A program made the position numbers and the translations under genes. Shown in pieces: positions 29,360-39,476 of a DNA stretch of 61,636 nt (position 1 is its first letter; each line of letters starts with the position of its first letter). The DNA is from Caballeronia mineralivorans PML1(12) (GTDB lineage Bacteria; Pseudomonadota; Gammaproteobacteria; Burkholderiales; Burkholderiaceae): NCBI RefSeq assembly GCF_001028175.1, contig NZ_AEJF01000021.1, forward strand, positions 1-61,636, given 5' to 3'. A model generated the notes under the pieces. The model saw only the letters and a list, made by a program, of their open reading frames with translations, ran no database searches and was not told the DNA's origin.

Positions 29360-30574
29360 ATGTTTTGGGAGAAAAAGCTGACGCAGTGGGTGCAGGACAT
29401 TCGGGACCGGGCAAACCTGCCCGCCCGGCTGGTGCTGTGGGATGGGCAGCAACATGACTTCGGAAGTTTCGCGGCGCCGCAAGTCACGCTGCATGTGAAG
29501 AGCGCGACCGCTCTGCCCTATCTGCTCGAACCGAGTCTCGACAACCTCGGTGAAGCCTATGTGAAAGGCAAGATCGACATTGAAGGCAAGCTGTCGGACA
29601 TCATCAACATTAGCTACGGGCTGGCCAAGAACACGGTCACGAGCGCGGGCAAGCTGGCGCGGGTGCGACGTTACTTCAACCACACGAAAGCGTCGGACAA
29701 GAAGGCCATTCAGTACCACTACGATGTGTCGAACGAGTTCTACGAGCTGTGGCTCGACCAGAACATGGTCTACTCGTGCGCGTATTTCGAAAACGGCGAT
29801 GAAGATCTTGCCACCGCGCAGATCAAGAAGATCGACCACATTCTTACGAAGATCCAGTTGCAACCGGGCCAGCGTCTGCTCGACATCGGCTGCGGCTGGG
29901 GTGCGCTCGTCTTGCGCGCAGCACAGAAATTCGGCGCCAAATGCGTGGGCGTCACGCTCTCGCAGAACCAGTTCGATCTTGCCACGAAGCGCGTGAAAGA
30001 CGCCGGGCTAGAAGGCCAGATCGAAATCCGCTTGCAGGATTACCGCGACGTGCAAGGCCAGTTCGACCGGATCACGAGCGTCGGCATGTTCGAGCATGTG
30101 GGCCGGAAGAACCTGCCCGGCTACTTTGCCAAGGTGCGCGAACTGCTGGTCGACGACGGCATCGCGATGAACCACGGCATCACATCGACCGACTTCAACA
30201 GCGGCGAAACGGCGCTGGGCGGCGGCGAGTTCATCGACCGATATGTGTTCCCGGACGGTGAACTGCCGCACATCGGGCTCGCGCTCGAAGCGCTGCAGGA
30301 AGGCGGCCTGGAAGCGGTCGATGTGGAAAGCCTGCGCCGTCACTACGCCCGCACGCTCGACATCTGGGCGGAGAATTTCGAGGCGAATTCGGAGCAGGCA
30401 AAGACGCTCGTCGACGATGAAAAATTCCGCATCTGGCGCGTGTATCTCGCGGGTTGTGCATACGCGTTTGAAAATGACGATGTGTCGATTTATCAGATCG
30501 TCTGCCGCAAGGCCGGGCGCAGCGCGAAAACGCTGCCGTGGTCGCGCCGGTATATCTACGACAAAGCACTCTGA
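29360..30574 (+). CDS. cfa: Cyclopropane-fatty-acyl-phospholipid synthase
   Basis: A 404-residue SAM-dependent enzyme that adds a methylene bridge to unsaturated acyl chains of membrane phospholipids, often in stationary phase or acid stress. The SAM motif LLDIGCGWGALVLRAAQKFG is near residue 170. The family blocks YHYDVSNEFYELWLDQNMVYS and FDRITSVGMFEHVGRKN (shown by FYELWLDQNMVYSCAYF and the latter) are present. It is followed, with overlap, by a DUF72 gene. Confidence 0.95.
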   Translation: MFWEKKLTQWVQDIRDRANLPARLVLWDGQQHDFGSFAAPQVTLHVKSATALPYLLEPSLDNLGEAYVKGKIDIEGKLSDIINISYGLAKNTVTSAGKLARVRRYFNHTKASDKKAIQYHYDVSNEFYELWLDQNMVYSCAYFENGDEDLATAQIKKIDHILTKIQLQPGQRLLDIGCGWGALVLRAAQKFGAKCVGVTLSQNQFDLATKRVKDAGLEGQIEIRLQDYRDVQGQFDRITSVGMFEHVGRKNLPGYFAKVRELLVDDGIAMNHGITSTDFNSGETALGGGEFIDRYVFPDGELPHIGLALEALQEGGLEAVDVESLRRHYARTLDIWAENFEANSEQAKTLVDDEKFRIWRVYLAGCAYAFENDDVSIYQIVCRKAGRSAKTLPWSRRYIYDKAL

Positions 30575-31734
30575 GTTCAACGCCTGATTCCGCCGCTTCC
30601 GATCAACCCGCGTCCGGTGATGAACTGGACGCGGGTGCTGAACTGCGACCGCGGCAAAAGCCCCCTTACGGCGAGGCTCCGCCTACGCAGCAGGTCGACT
30701 TGTTCGGCGCGCTAGAAGCACCGCAAGCGATAGAAACAAAACCCGCCAAAGCACCTGCGGCCCGCACAAAAACACCCGGCGGCGTTCTGCCCGCACTCGC
30801 CGCACCCGAACTTCAGGCGCTCGCCGAACGTCTTCCCTCGACCGTTCATCTCGGGACATCGACGTGGTCGTTTCCCGGCTGGCGTGACATTGTCTACGGC
30901 GACGAGTACTCCTCCGCCAAGCTTTCCCGCGATGGCCTCAAAGCACTCGGCGCGCATCCGTTGTTGCGCTGCGTCTCGATAGACCGTTCGTTCTACGGGC
31001 CGTTATCGGTGGCTGACTATGCGCGCTATGCCAACCAGGTGCCGGCGCATTTCCGGTTCATCGTCAAAGCGCCGGCCTCCGTCACCGATGCCACCGTCCG
31101 CGGCGACAAAGGCGCTCCCGCGGGCGACAACCCCGCGTTCCTCGACGCGCGCATTGCCATCGATGAATTCGTGCAGCCGTGCATGGCCGGCCTGGGCGAA
31201 AAAGCCGGCGCGCTCGTGTTCCAGATTCCGCCGTTGCCGGACGCAATGGTCGTCGATCCGACCGCGTTCCTCGATCGCCTCTCCGAGTTCCTGAAAGCCT
31301 TGCCGCTGCTGCCGGGCGAGAGCTGCTACGCCGTCGAATTACGCGATGCCATCATGCTGACGCCACGTTTCATCCGCGTGCTGCGCGACGCGAAGGTCCG
31401 CTATTGCGTCGGAATCCACGCACGCATGCCCGACCCGCGGCGTCAGGCAAAGGCGCTCGCGCTACTCGACGAAGGTGGGCTCGGGCCGCTGATCGTGCGC
31501 TGGAGCCTGCATGGCGGCTTCAAATACGAGCAGGCAAAAGCGAAGTACGAGCCGTTCGATAAACTCGTCGATGACGACCCGGATACACACGAAGCACTCG
31601 CCGAACTCGCCTTGCGCTACGCGCTTGCGGGGCAACCGGTGGTGATCGCGGTCAACAACAAGGCAGAGGGCTCGGCGCCGCTGACGTGCTTCAAGATCGC
31701 GCGAAACATGGCTGCATTGCTGCCCCAGGAATAA
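30538..31734 (+). CDS. DUF72 domain-containing protein
   Basis: A 398-codon frame whose main part (from about residue 100) is a DUF72 domain, a TIM-barrel-like fold of unknown function: HLGTSTWSFPGWRDIVYGDE near its start, and YCVGIHARMPDPRRQAK later. The first ~95 residues are low-complexity and proline-rich. No ATG is available near the 5' end. The GTG at 30538 lies 37 bp inside cfa, and a CTG at 30571 would also fit, so the start is uncertain. It is probably cotranscribed with cfa. Confidence 0.82.
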   Translation: MVAPVYLRQSTLSSTPDSAASDQPASGDELDAGAELRPRQKPPYGEAPPTQQVDLFGALEAPQAIETKPAKAPAARTKTPGGVLPALAAPELQALAERLPSTVHLGTSTWSFPGWRDIVYGDEYSSAKLSRDGLKALGAHPLLRCVSIDRSFYGPLSVADYARYANQVPAHFRFIVKAPASVTDATVRGDKGAPAGDNPAFLDARIAIDEFVQPCMAGLGEKAGALVFQIPPLPDAMVVDPTAFLDRLSEFLKALPLLPGESCYAVELRDAIMLTPRFIRVLRDAKVRYCVGIHARMPDPRRQAKALALLDEGGLGPLIVRWSLHGGFKYEQAKAKYEPFDKLVDDDPDTHEALAELALRYALAGQPVVIAVNNKAEGSAPLTCFKIARNMAALLPQE

Positions 31735-31738
31735 AAAA

Positions 31739-31764
31739 ACGGGCTTCGATTCCGCGAGGCCCGT
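31739..31764 (-). terminator. Terminator for msrA
   Basis: ACGGGC and GCCCGT form the stem; on the minus strand it is followed by seven T, placing it as the msrA terminator just past the DUF72 stop. Confidence 0.65.
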
Positions 31765-31790
31765 CTTGCTCTACGTCCCATCGAAAACAC

Positions 31791-32351
31791 TCAGCGTTTC
31801 AGCCGATGAGCGAACTTCTGCCTGAACTTCGCCACCTTCGGCGCGACCACAAACGCGCAATATCCCTGGTTCGGATGCTGCTCGAAGTAGTTCTGGTGAT
31901 AGTCCTCGGCCGGAAAATAATTGCCGTTCAACGGCGTGACTTCGGTGACGATCTTGCCGTCGAAAATGCCTTCTTTCTGCAGTTCATCGATCACTTCCAG
32001 CGCGATCTTCCGTTGCTCGTCGGAATGCGTGAAGACGGACGACCGGTATTGCGTTCCGACGTCATTGCCTTGCCGGTTGAGCTGCGTTGGGTCGTGCGTG
32101 GCGAAGAAAATCTCCAGCACTTCTCGATACCCGATCACCGACGGATCGAATTCCACCTTGATGACTTCGGCATGCCCGGTCGTGCCGTCGCACACTTGTT
32201 CGTACGATGGATCCTTCACCTTGCCGCCGGCGTAGCCCGATTCCACCGACAACACCCCTTCCACGCCAAGAAACACGGCTTCGGTACACCAAAAACATCC
32301 ACCGCCAATGGTGGCGGTTTCGCGCTTTGCCTGCTCGTCACGTTGCGTCAT
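31791..32351 (-). CDS. msrA: Peptide-methionine (S)-S-oxide reductase MsrA
   Basis: MsrA repairs methionine-S-sulfoxide in oxidised proteins. The 186-residue enzyme has the catalytic GGGCFWC motif (Cys19 as nucleophile), followed by GVLSVESGYAGG, YEQVCDGTTGHAEV and QYRSSVF. Unlike some MsrA proteins it has no obvious signal peptide, so it is cytoplasmic. Length and motifs are standard. Confidence 0.96.
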   Translation of the reverse strand: MTQRDEQAKRETATIGGGCFWCTEAVFLGVEGVLSVESGYAGGKVKDPSYEQVCDGTTGHAEVIKVEFDPSVIGYREVLEIFFATHDPTQLNRQGNDVGTQYRSSVFTHSDEQRKIALEVIDELQKEGIFDGKIVTEVTPLNGNYFPAEDYHQNYFEQHPNQGYCAFVVAPKVAKFRQKFAHRLKR

Positions 32352-32605
32352 GCTGGCTCCTGGTTCGTGTTCCGCGAGAGCAATGAGATGCGGCGGAACC
32401 CCTGTGAATCAACCCTTCCAGCTTACTGGTTTTCGTGTGTCCGCGTTGCCTGTACGGCCTTTAGCACAGTGGCGAACAAACCGATTCCGCTAGAATCGCA
32501 ACAATCGCCAATCCTCCGATGACTTCGAAAACTTCATTCGGCTTATTAATTCCCATTGTTCGCCGCCTGGATTTCGCCGATACCGTCGAACCTGAACCCA
32601 TCCCG

Positions 32606-33115
32606 ATGAAACGCGCTAATCCACCGAATTTCGACGTCGCTGCATTCCGCGACGCGCTCAGCCAGTTTGCCACCGGCGTCACCGTCATCACCACGCGCGC
32701 CGAATCCGGCCAGTTGATCGGCATTACCGCCAGTTCGTTCAACTCCGTTTCACTCGATCCGCCGCTCGTGTTGTGGAGCCTTGCGACCAAATCCGCATCG
32801 ATGCCGGTATTCCAGGCCAATAGCCACTACGTGGTCAACGTGCTCGCGGCGACGCAAGTCGATCTTTGCAAGCGTTTCGCCACAGTCAAGGGCGACCGTT
32901 TTGCCGGTGTGTCACACGCAGCGAGCGACACCGGCATGCCCGTGCTCGACGGCGCACTCGCGTGGTTCGAATGCCACAACCGCAGCCGCTATCAGGAAGG
33001 CGATCACGTGATCTTCGTGGGTCAGGTGGAGCGATGCGGCGTGCACGAGGACGCAGCGCAGATCGCCCCGCTCGTGTTTCAGGCGGGGCAATTTCATACG
33101 CTTGGATCGCTGTAA
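32606..33115 (+). CDS. Flavin reductase-like FMN-binding protein
   Basis: A 169-residue split-barrel flavoprotein of the flavin reductase family. These proteins supply reduced FMN/FAD to monooxygenases or act as NAD(P)H:flavin oxidoreductases. The family pattern is visible in ALSQFATGVTVITTRA, GITASSFNSVSLDPPLVLWS and NSHYVVNVLA, with the C-terminal GDHVIFVGQVE. The ATG at 32606 gives the usual length; a start at 32519 would add 29 atypical residues. No partner oxygenase gene is adjacent. Confidence 0.87.
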   Translation: MKRANPPNFDVAAFRDALSQFATGVTVITTRAESGQLIGITASSFNSVSLDPPLVLWSLATKSASMPVFQANSHYVVNVLAATQVDLCKRFATVKGDRFAGVSHAASDTGMPVLDGALAWFECHNRSRYQEGDHVIFVGQVERCGVHEDAAQIAPLVFQAGQFHTLGSL

Positions 33116-33147
33116 AGGACTTGACTGCGCGTTCGGGTTGAGACGAC

Positions 33148-33636
33148 TCAGCCCGTTCGGTCGATCAAGGCGACCGGCACGCCCGCTTCGTCCTTCATGG
33201 TTTGAAGCACGATGTTCGAGCGGATGTCGATGACACCCGGCGCCTTGTACAGCTTGCTCAGGATGAAGTCAGAGTAGTGCTTGAGATTGTGTGCGAGCAC
33301 GCGCAGCACGTAGTGGGTGTCGCCAGTCACAACGAATGCGCCCACGACTTCCGGCCATTCACGCACGGCTGCCGCGAATTTCTCGTGCCAGTTTTCCTGG
33401 TCGTTGCGCATCGACACATGGACGAACGCCTCCAGCTCGACGCCAAGCCGCTCCCGGTCCAGGCATGCGCGATAGCTTGCGATCACCCCTTCTTCCTCGA
33501 GCAGCCGCATGCGGCGCAGACAGGCTGACGGCGAGAGCGAAATCCGCTCCGCCAGATCGAGGTTGCTGATACGTCCATCCTCTTGCAGCACCGACAAAAT
33601 ACGGCAATCCGTTGCGTCCAGCGAGAACCCGGTCAT
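33148..33636 (-). CDS. Lrp/AsnC-family transcriptional regulator
   Basis: A 162-residue regulator with an N-terminal winged helix (DATDCRILSVLQEDGRISNL, then SPSACLRRMRLLEEEGVI) and a C-terminal RAM/AsnC ligand-binding domain (GAFVVTGDTHYVLRVLA). Such proteins bind amino acids and form octamers. The target is unknown; the divergent genes are not an obvious amino-acid pathway. Confidence 0.92.
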   Translation of the reverse strand: MTGFSLDATDCRILSVLQEDGRISNLDLAERISLSPSACLRRMRLLEEEGVIASYRACLDRERLGVELEAFVHVSMRNDQENWHEKFAAAVREWPEVVGAFVVTGDTHYVLRVLAHNLKHYSDFILSKLYKAPGVIDIRSNIVLQTMKDEAGVPVALIDRTG

Positions 33637-33777
33637 TTTTTAGTCTCCCTGCGGCTGTTTCATCGAATTATGTTCTAAGAGCCACTGTTTTGGGATGTTA
33701 TTTCTAAATCACGTTTTGATGGTTTTCGACCCGATTTAATTAGTGAGGGCTCAGATTCGCGCTTAATCGGGGCTGCT

Positions 33778-34593
33778 TTACGCCAATCGCGCCGCCAGCG
33801 CCCGTAGCTTTGGCCCGACGATGTTGCGAAAATAGCTCTCGTCCATCGACGATGCCGGCCCGCTGCTGCTCAATACCAGCCATCGCCCGTTGCGGACATC
33901 GCGCAAGGGCGCGGCGATCGCGTTCACGTCGGCGTGCCAGTCGCGAAACGAATAACAACAGCCATCGCGCGCGTAATCGTCGATTGCCTCCTGCGCCGCT
34001 TTCACCAGGCGCGCGCCGTCTTCGCCATTTTTCACCGCCGCCGCGCCGAGTTCTTCGAGCAACGCCGCGCGCTGCTCCGGCTCCTGAACCGCCAGGTACG
34101 CGCGCCCCATCGAACTGGTCAGCATGGAAAGCCGCGAACCAGGAGCAAGGCCCAGCGTCAGCGCCGTCTCGCTGCGAATGGTTTCCAGATAGATCATGTC
34201 GAGCCCGTCGCGGCATCCCAGCGACACCGCTGCCCCGATTTCCCGCGCCAGCACCCGCATGTGCGGGCGCGCGAGCTCCAGCGCATCGGCCCCGGCGAGC
34301 AACGCGAAGCCCAGCGACAACACGCCCGTATCGAGCGCGTATTTGCCAGCCGGTTCGTCAAAACGCAGATAGCCGAGCGTGGTCAGCGTGTAGGCAAGAC
34401 GGTTGACCGTGGCTTTGGGCAGACCGGTTCTATCGACGAAATCGCGATTGCCCAGCAAGGTCTCGCCTGGACGAAACGCCCGCAGCAATTCCAGGCCGCG
34501 GGCGAGCGCGACAACAAACTTGCGCTCATCGATTTCTTCTAAAGAATCGGACGGCTTCGGCGACTCGGAATTCCGGATGGAAGTTATTGGCAT
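33778..34593 (-). CDS. IclR-family transcriptional regulator
   Basis: A 271-residue regulator with an N-terminal winged-helix domain (about residues 25-90, [20 protein letters not shown] then [20 protein letters not shown]) and a C-terminal IclR effector domain ([20 protein letters not shown]). It lies directly divergent from the glutaryl-CoA dehydrogenase gene with about 100 bp between, so it is a plausible regulator of that gene; this is inference. Confidence 0.93.
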   Translation of the reverse strand: MPITSIRNSESPKPSDSLEEIDERKFVVALARGLELLRAFRPGETLLGNRDFVDRTGLPKATVNRLAYTLTTLGYLRFDEPAGKYALDTGVLSLGFALLAGADALELARPHMRVLAREIGAAVSLGCRDGLDMIYLETIRSETALTLGLAPGSRLSMLTSSMGRAYLAVQEPEQRAALLEELGAAAVKNGEDGARLVKAAQEAIDDYARDGCCYSFRDWHADVNAIAAPLRDVRNGRWLVLSSSGPASSMDESYFRNIVGPKLRALAARLA

Positions 34594-34692
34594 CGGATGC
34601 TAGACTCGGTGTTCATTTGCAAAACATTGTTCCGCTTAGCGGAACATCAGTCAAGTCCGAACATCAGGAATCGAGGAAACAGGAGAAACAAC

Positions 34693-35883
34693 ATGGCCGA
34701 TGACGCCCGCTTCAGTTGGGAAGATCCGTTGCTGCTCGACCAGCAACTCAGCAACGAAGAACGCATGATCCGCGACGCCGCGCACGCTTACGCGCAGGAC
34801 AAGCTGCAGCCGCGCGTGCTCGACGCGTTCCGTAACGAACACACGGACGTGGCGATCTTCCGTGAAATGGGTGAACTCGGCCTGCTCGGTCCGACCATTC
34901 CCGAACAGTACGGCGGCCCCGGTCTCAACTACGTCAGCTATGGCCTGATCGCGCGCGAGGTCGAGCGCGTGGATTCGGGCTACCGGTCGATGATGTCGGT
35001 GCAGTCGTCGCTCGTGATGGTGCCGATCAACGCATTCGGCACCGAGGCGCAAAAGCAAAAGTACCTGCCGAAACTGGCGACCGGCGAGTGGATCGGCTGC
35101 TTCGGGCTCACCGAACCGAACGCCGGCTCCGATCCGGCCAGCATGACGACGCGCGCCAAAAAGGTGGACGGCGGTTTTTCGATCTCCGGCCAGAAGATGT
35201 GGATCTCGAATTCGCCTATCGCCGATGTGTTTGTGGTGTGGGCGAAGCTGGAAGAAGACGGTCGCGATCTGATTCGCGGCTTCATCCTGGAGAAAGGCTG
35301 GAAGGGCCTGAGCGCGCCCGCGATCCACGGCAAGGTCGGCTTGCGGGCATCGATTACCGGCGAGATCGTGATGGACGAGGTTTTCGTGCCCGAAGAAAAC
35401 CTGATGCCGAACGTGAGCGGTCTCAAAGGCCCGTTCACTTGCCTGAATTCGGCGCGTTACGGCATTGCCTGGGGCGCGCTCGGCGCGGCGGAAGCCTGCT
35501 GGCATATGGCGCGGCAATACACGCTGGATCGCAAGCAGTTCGGCCGGCCCCTTGCCGCTAACCAGTTGATTCAAAAGAAACTCGCCGACATGCAGACGGA
35601 AATCACGCTTGGGCTGCAAGGTGTTCTGCGTCTGGGCCGTATGAAGGACGAAGGCACGGCGGCCGTCGAAATCACGTCGATCATGAAACGCAATTCGTGC
35701 GGCAAGGCGCTGGATATCGCGCGGCTGGCGCGTGACATGCTCGGCGGCAACGGCATTTCAGACGAATTCGGCGTGGCTCGGCATCTGGTGAATCTGGAAG
35801 TGGTGAATACGTATGAAGGCACGCACGACATCCACGCGTTGATTCTCGGACGCGCGCAGACGGGCATTCAGGCGTTTTTCTGA
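34693..35883 (+). CDS. gcdH: Glutaryl-CoA dehydrogenase
   Basis: A 396-residue acyl-CoA dehydrogenase that oxidises and decarboxylates glutaryl-CoA to crotonyl-CoA in lysine and tryptophan breakdown. Sequence blocks are those of Gcd[53 protein letters not shown] and the catalytic-base region [19 protein letters not shown]. The ATG at 34693 follows AGGAGA. It is distinct from the ordinary acyl-CoA dehydrogenase at 16924-18075 and stands next to a divergent IclR regulator. Confidence 0.94.
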   Translation: MADDARFSWEDPLLLDQQLSNEERMIRDAAHAYAQDKLQPRVLDAFRNEHTDVAIFREMGELGLLGPTIPEQYGGPGLNYVSYGLIAREVERVDSGYRSMMSVQSSLVMVPINAFGTEAQKQKYLPKLATGEWIGCFGLTEPNAGSDPASMTTRAKKVDGGFSISGQKMWISNSPIADVFVVWAKLEEDGRDLIRGFILEKGWKGLSAPAIHGKVGLRASITGEIVMDEVFVPEENLMPNVSGLKGPFTCLNSARYGIAWGALGAAEACWHMARQYTLDRKQFGRPLAANQLIQKKLADMQTEITLGLQGVLRLGRMKDEGTAAVEITSIMKRNSCGKALDIARLARDMLGGNGISDEFGVARHLVNLEVVNTYEGTHDIHALILGRAQTGIQAFF

Positions 35884-35930
35884 GCGTGGTTTGTTGGTCT
35901 TTGGGTTGTTCGTCTTGTCAGACTGCAAAC

Positions 35931-35963
35931 AAAAAGCCAACGCGTTTCAGGCGTTGGCTTTTT
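35931..35963. terminator. Bidirectional terminator between gcdH and peroxiredoxin gene
   Basis: AAAAAGCCAACGC pairs with GCGTTGGCTTTTT around a short loop; T-runs occur in both directions. Confidence 0.88.
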
Positions 35964-35982
35964 GTCTTCTGAGAGCAAAAGC

Positions 35983-36621
35983 TTACTTGTTCGGTTGAGG
36001 CGTCAAACGCAGATACGGGCGTACGGCCTTGTAGCCCTTCGGGAATTTGCGCTTGATCTCCTCCTCGTCCTTCAGCGACGGCACGATCACGACATCGTCA
36101 CCCTGCTTCCAGTTACCCGGCGTCGCGACCTGATGGCTGTCGGTCAGTTGCAGCGAATCGATCACGCGCAGGATTTCATCGAAGTTTCGACCCGTGCTCG
36201 CCGGATACGTAATGGTCAGGCGGACCTTCTTTTGCGCATCGATGACAAAAAGCGAACGCACCGTCAACGTGGCATTCGCGTTCGGATGAATCATGTCGTA
36301 GAGCTCGGACACTTTGCGGTCGCCGTCGGCCAGAATCGGAAAACCGACATTCGCCGCCTGCGTTTCGTTGATGTCCTTGATCCACTCCTTGTGCGACTCC
36401 ACGTTATCGACCGACAACGCAATCGCCTTCACATTGCGCTTCTCGAACTCGCTTGCCAGCTTCGCGGTCAGGCCCAATTCCGTGGTGCAGACCGGCGTGA
36501 AGTCCGCCGGATGGGAAAACAGCACGCCCCAACTGTCGCCAAGCCATTGGTGAAACTTGATACGGCCGACGCTGGAATCCTGTTCGAAATCGGGTGCTGT
36601 GTCGCCTAAACGCAAGCTCAT
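35983..36621 (-). CDS. 1-Cys peroxiredoxin (Prx6 type)
   Basis: A 212-residue peroxiredoxin that reduces hydrogen peroxide and organic peroxides. The active-site block SHPADFTPVCTTELG places the peroxidatic cysteine at residue 45, and no other cysteine occurs, so this is a true 1-Cys enzyme needing an external reductant. The C-terminal extension (GDDVVIVPSLKDEEEIKRKF) is that of Prx6-type proteins. Confidence 0.94.
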   Translation of the reverse strand: MSLRLGDTAPDFEQDSSVGRIKFHQWLGDSWGVLFSHPADFTPVCTTELGLTAKLASEFEKRNVKAIALSVDNVESHKEWIKDINETQAANVGFPILADGDRKVSELYDMIHPNANATLTVRSLFVIDAQKKVRLTITYPASTGRNFDEILRVIDSLQLTDSHQVATPGNWKQGDDVVIVPSLKDEEEIKRKFPKGYKAVRPYLRLTPQPNK

Positions 36622-37036
36622 GATGTGTGTCCTCGAAGTGATGCACCGCGTTTTTCGTCACACGGTGCAGGGGTGTTGCAGCTCCTGTATCCGCCAGGCC
36701 GTTCAATTCATGCCACCAAGCCCTGGGGCGCCAAAAATTAAAGCATAAGGGACTAGACCCGCACAACGAACGAACATTCCGTCACATCGTCATGCACTTT
36801 TGTAATTTTTCAGCTTTAGGCAGAAACTTCGTGGGCCGGCGTGCCTTCGCTGAATGCGCCGTTGTACTCCGTGCGTTTCATCGGCCGCTCGCCAAGCCGG
36901 CTCGGCACGTTTGCAGCCGTGCATTCGCGACGGCAGGAACAAAAACTGCAGGCTTTGATCTCGGGGCCGGATGGACGCCAATTAGCGACCGCTTCTTTGG
37001 TACGATTGGCGTAGCCTCACCCGTGTGGAGCCATCA
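36622..37036. other. Intergenic region between peroxiredoxin gene and DUF883 gene
   Basis: About 415 bp between divergent genes. It should carry both promoters. No convincing small gene, repeat or RNA was found. Confidence 0.5.
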
Positions 37037-37339
37037 ATGTCAGAAATCAATAAGGAGCGATTCATGTCGGATATCAAAACCGTTCTCGCAGACGCCGAAG
37101 ACCTGTTGAAACAGGCCGCAAGCGCCACTGGCGAGCGTGCATCCGAGTTGCGCGAGACCGCTCTGACCCGCTTGAAACAAGCGAAGGAGAAGGCTGCCGA
37201 CGCACAAGTCGTGGTGATCGAAAAAGGCAAAAAAGCCGCGCGTGCCACCGACGACTTCGTGCACGAACGCCCATGGGCATCGATCGGGATTGCCGCAGGT
37301 CTAGGGGTCGTTGTCGGCTTGTTGATCAATCGCCGTTAA
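37037..37339 (+). CDS. DUF883 family protein (ElaB/YqjD-like)
   Basis: A 100-residue protein with an amphipathic helical N-terminal two thirds (LADAEDLLKQAASATGERAS) and one C-terminal membrane segment (IGIAAGLGVVVGLLINRR). E. coli YqjD and ElaB are membrane-anchored, ribosome-associated proteins made in stationary phase. Two starts have good ribosome-binding sites: ATG 37037 (GGAG, 6 bases) and ATG 37064 (AAGGAG, 6 bases). I chose the first because the extra residues look family-like; this is uncertain. It heads a yqjD-yqjE-like cluster. Confidence 0.87.
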   Translation: MSEINKERFMSDIKTVLADAEDLLKQAASATGERASELRETALTRLKQAKEKAADAQVVVIEKGKKAARATDDFVHERPWASIGIAAGLGVVVGLLINRR

Positions 37340-37539
37340 TCCTCGCCAGTCCCGGGCGCCGGGTTTGCTGAGTGGGTGCCGCGCTGTTGCATGCGGCACC
37401 CGCCGGTGAAACCCCCGAGCGCCTGGAGCCGCCGGAGTTTTCCTGTCCGGCGCTTAAGCTTAAAAGACCGGCCGGGGCGGCTACGCGACCCGGCCGGAAA
37501 CCATCGCGCCAAAAATAACGCGCTCCTCGCGCTCAAGCC

Positions 37540-37920
37540 ATGACGAAAGAAAGGCAATCTCAGCACGATACGCAAGGGCCGTTGCGCCGCATTGTCAGTT
37601 CCGTGTTCGCCATCTTCGAGACGCGTCTGGAACTGATCGGCATCGAACTCGCGGAGGAAAAGGAGCGGCTGATCGGCGTGCTCTTCTTAGGCCTTGCGGC
37701 AATGATGCTCACCATGATGGCGCTGATCACGCTCACGGTGCTGATCGCAATCGCGTTCTGGGATACGTACCGGTGGCAATCGCTCGCGGCGATCACGCTC
37801 GCGTATGTGCTGGTCGCCGTGCTGTGCGCCATTCGCGCGCGTGCCGGACTGGCCAACGCGCCCAATGTCTTCGACAGCACGCTCGCCGAATTCAAGAAGG
37901 ACCGCGACACGTTCAACTGA
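37540..37920 (+). CDS. YqjE/phage holin family membrane protein
   Basis: A 126-residue protein of the Phage_holin_3_6/YqjE family. A cytoplasmic amphipathic N-terminus (FAIFETRLELIGIELAEEKE) is followed by two hydrophobic segments (about residues 45-75 and 83-100). Despite the name these are chromosomal inner-membrane proteins found with YqjD. It belongs to the same cluster as the genes on either side. Confidence 0.87.
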   Translation: MTKERQSQHDTQGPLRRIVSSVFAIFETRLELIGIELAEEKERLIGVLFLGLAAMMLTMMALITLTVLIAIAFWDTYRWQSLAAITLAYVLVAVLCAIRARAGLANAPNVFDSTLAEFKKDRDTFN

Positions 37921-38016
37921 CGCGACTGATGCGCGCTGCGGGCTCGCTTCGTGACGATGCCCGTGCAGTTCGACACAACCGTATTCATCGACGACTTTCC
38001 AAGAGCCCGCCACGCC

Positions 38017-38511
38017 ATGAGTCACTACGACGACACCTTCAAAGCTCAGAAGCGAGCGACCGCGCACAAGCTGAGCACGCCCCACATGCGCGCGTTGCGC
38101 AAGGAACTGCTGATCGCGCGGGCGGATGTCGAGCGCATGGAACTCGCGCAGGCCAGCGCCGATCTGCGCTACAAGGTCTCGCATTTCAGCGTCCTGAATT
38201 TGCTGATGCCGGGGCGTCGCAAGCGCGGCCGGGCATCGGGTGGCAGCGGGTTCATGAGCGGGCTGAGCGGCGTGTTCAATAGCGCCAGCGGACTGGGCCT
38301 GCTGCTCAAGCAATACCCTGTTGTCAGCTCCCTCGCTTCGCTCGTGCTCGCCAAGCCCGTGCGCTCGCGCCTGCTCGCGAGCGCGAAACCCCTGCTCAAG
38401 TGGGGCGGTCTGGGCTTGCTGGGCTGGGAGGCGTATCGCGTGTGGCAACAGATGAAGTCGAGTCCGGACAAATCGTCGTCAGCCGACGTTGCGCTCGATC
38501 CGGATATCTGA
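38017..38511 (+). CDS. DUF3318-like/YqjK-position protein
   Basis: A 164-residue protein in the position of yqjK behind yqjD- and yqjE-like genes. The N-terminal part is a charged helix (RALRKELLIARADVERMELA), the middle is glycine- and serine-rich, and a short hydrophobic segment near the C-terminus (GGLGLLGWEAYRVWQQM) may touch the membrane. It resembles burkholderial DUF3318 proteins; the function is unknown. ATG 38017 is chosen; a GTG at 37951 would lengthen it by 22 residues. Confidence 0.72.
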   Translation: MSHYDDTFKAQKRATAHKLSTPHMRALRKELLIARADVERMELAQASADLRYKVSHFSVLNLLMPGRRKRGRASGGSGFMSGLSGVFNSASGLGLLLKQYPVVSSLASLVLAKPVRSRLLASAKPLLKWGGLGLLGWEAYRVWQQMKSSPDKSSSADVALDPDI

Positions 38512-38533
38512 CTGGTTAGTTCGTGGCGTTTGG

Positions 38534-38917
38534 TCATTTGCCGCTCCAGCACGCCGCCACTTTTGGCGGCGTGAATTTCTCCGGCTTTTCCACCAGTCGA
38601 TTCGACCTGACGCCAGTTGCGCCCAGAGAAAAAATGCCGCACGCGTCCGCGGCGTCGGCCGGCTCCACTTCGATCGAATACCCGCCGTTCTGCTCCGATT
38701 CGCCGAGCATCCGCAACACGTAAATTGCTGTACCCAACGCGGGCGCCTGGTCGAAACCGCTGTGCAGCCTGAAGACCGCGTCATCGCTCGACGCCGTTCG
38801 CGCGTTTTCCGCATATTGAGCGGCGCGATAAAGCGCTGTCACCGCGTCCAGCCTATGCCGCTTCGCCACCTGTTGCGGATAAACCGGCATCGCGAACGTC
38901 GCGATAATCGCCGCCAT
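38534..38917 (-). CDS. Hypothetical protein
   Basis: A 127-codon frame encoding MAAIIATFAMPVYPQQVAKR, then a helical AAQYAENARTASSDDAVFRL and LGTAIYVLRMLGESEQNGGY. It has a sensible composition for a soluble alpha/beta protein and is not a mirror of another gene, as its strand opposes the preceding cluster. I do not recognise a family. An alternative start at 38932 adds five residues. The codon use is like the core genome. Confidence 0.55.
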   Translation of the reverse strand: MAAIIATFAMPVYPQQVAKRHRLDAVTALYRAAQYAENARTASSDDAVFRLHSGFDQAPALGTAIYVLRMLGESEQNGGYSIEVEPADAADACGIFSLGATGVRSNRLVEKPEKFTPPKVAACWSGK

Positions 38918-39476
38918 ACCGTTGCTCCGCACGCGCCTTGCGTTAGCCGGGCCCGGCTGCCGGCAGCCCGCCGGACACGACGGCGTCCACGTACGCCAAG
39001 CGACGTCAACGTGCTCTCGCGTGCACTGAAGTCGAAGCTGCGAAATGCAGGGGAACGGAATTGTTGAGACCGGCCATCCAGCCTAATCAGTGGCTTGCTG
39101 ACGAATTCGGCAATGCGCCAGACGACGCGGATCCGAATTCGTGAGATTTGCCGGATTTGCGACGCGATTTAGTTGGATCGGCCGGATGCTCAGATTGGCC
39201 CGTCTTGTGCCGGTTGCGAAAGGCTGCGTGCGGGGCCAGTTGCGGCCGTTCGCCAACACTCTCAGGTGAACATTCGAACGTCGACTATGCTCAGGTGCTG
39301 GTCATTGAGGTGCAGGCTCGGTATGGCAGGTCGTCCGCTTAAGTGGTCCGTCAATCCGGCACCCCGCCAGGCGCCATGCTGCCAGAAGGCGTTGTTAACC
39401 GAGAGAGGGTGATAGAAAGCTCCAATGGCAGAATCGAGCAAGCGTGGCTAGGTATGCCGTCCAACGATGGGCGACC
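38918..39476. other. Gene-poor region before decayed gene fragments
   Basis: About 560 bp with only short shadow frames. It marks the switch from the ordered yqjDE cluster to a patch of broken genes; no insertion-sequence end was recognised. Confidence 0.5.

Noticed and set aside
37540..37920. Phage holin gene as a sign of a prophage
   Set aside because: It is a YqjE-type chromosomal membrane protein in a yqjD-yqjE-like cluster; no phage genes surround it.
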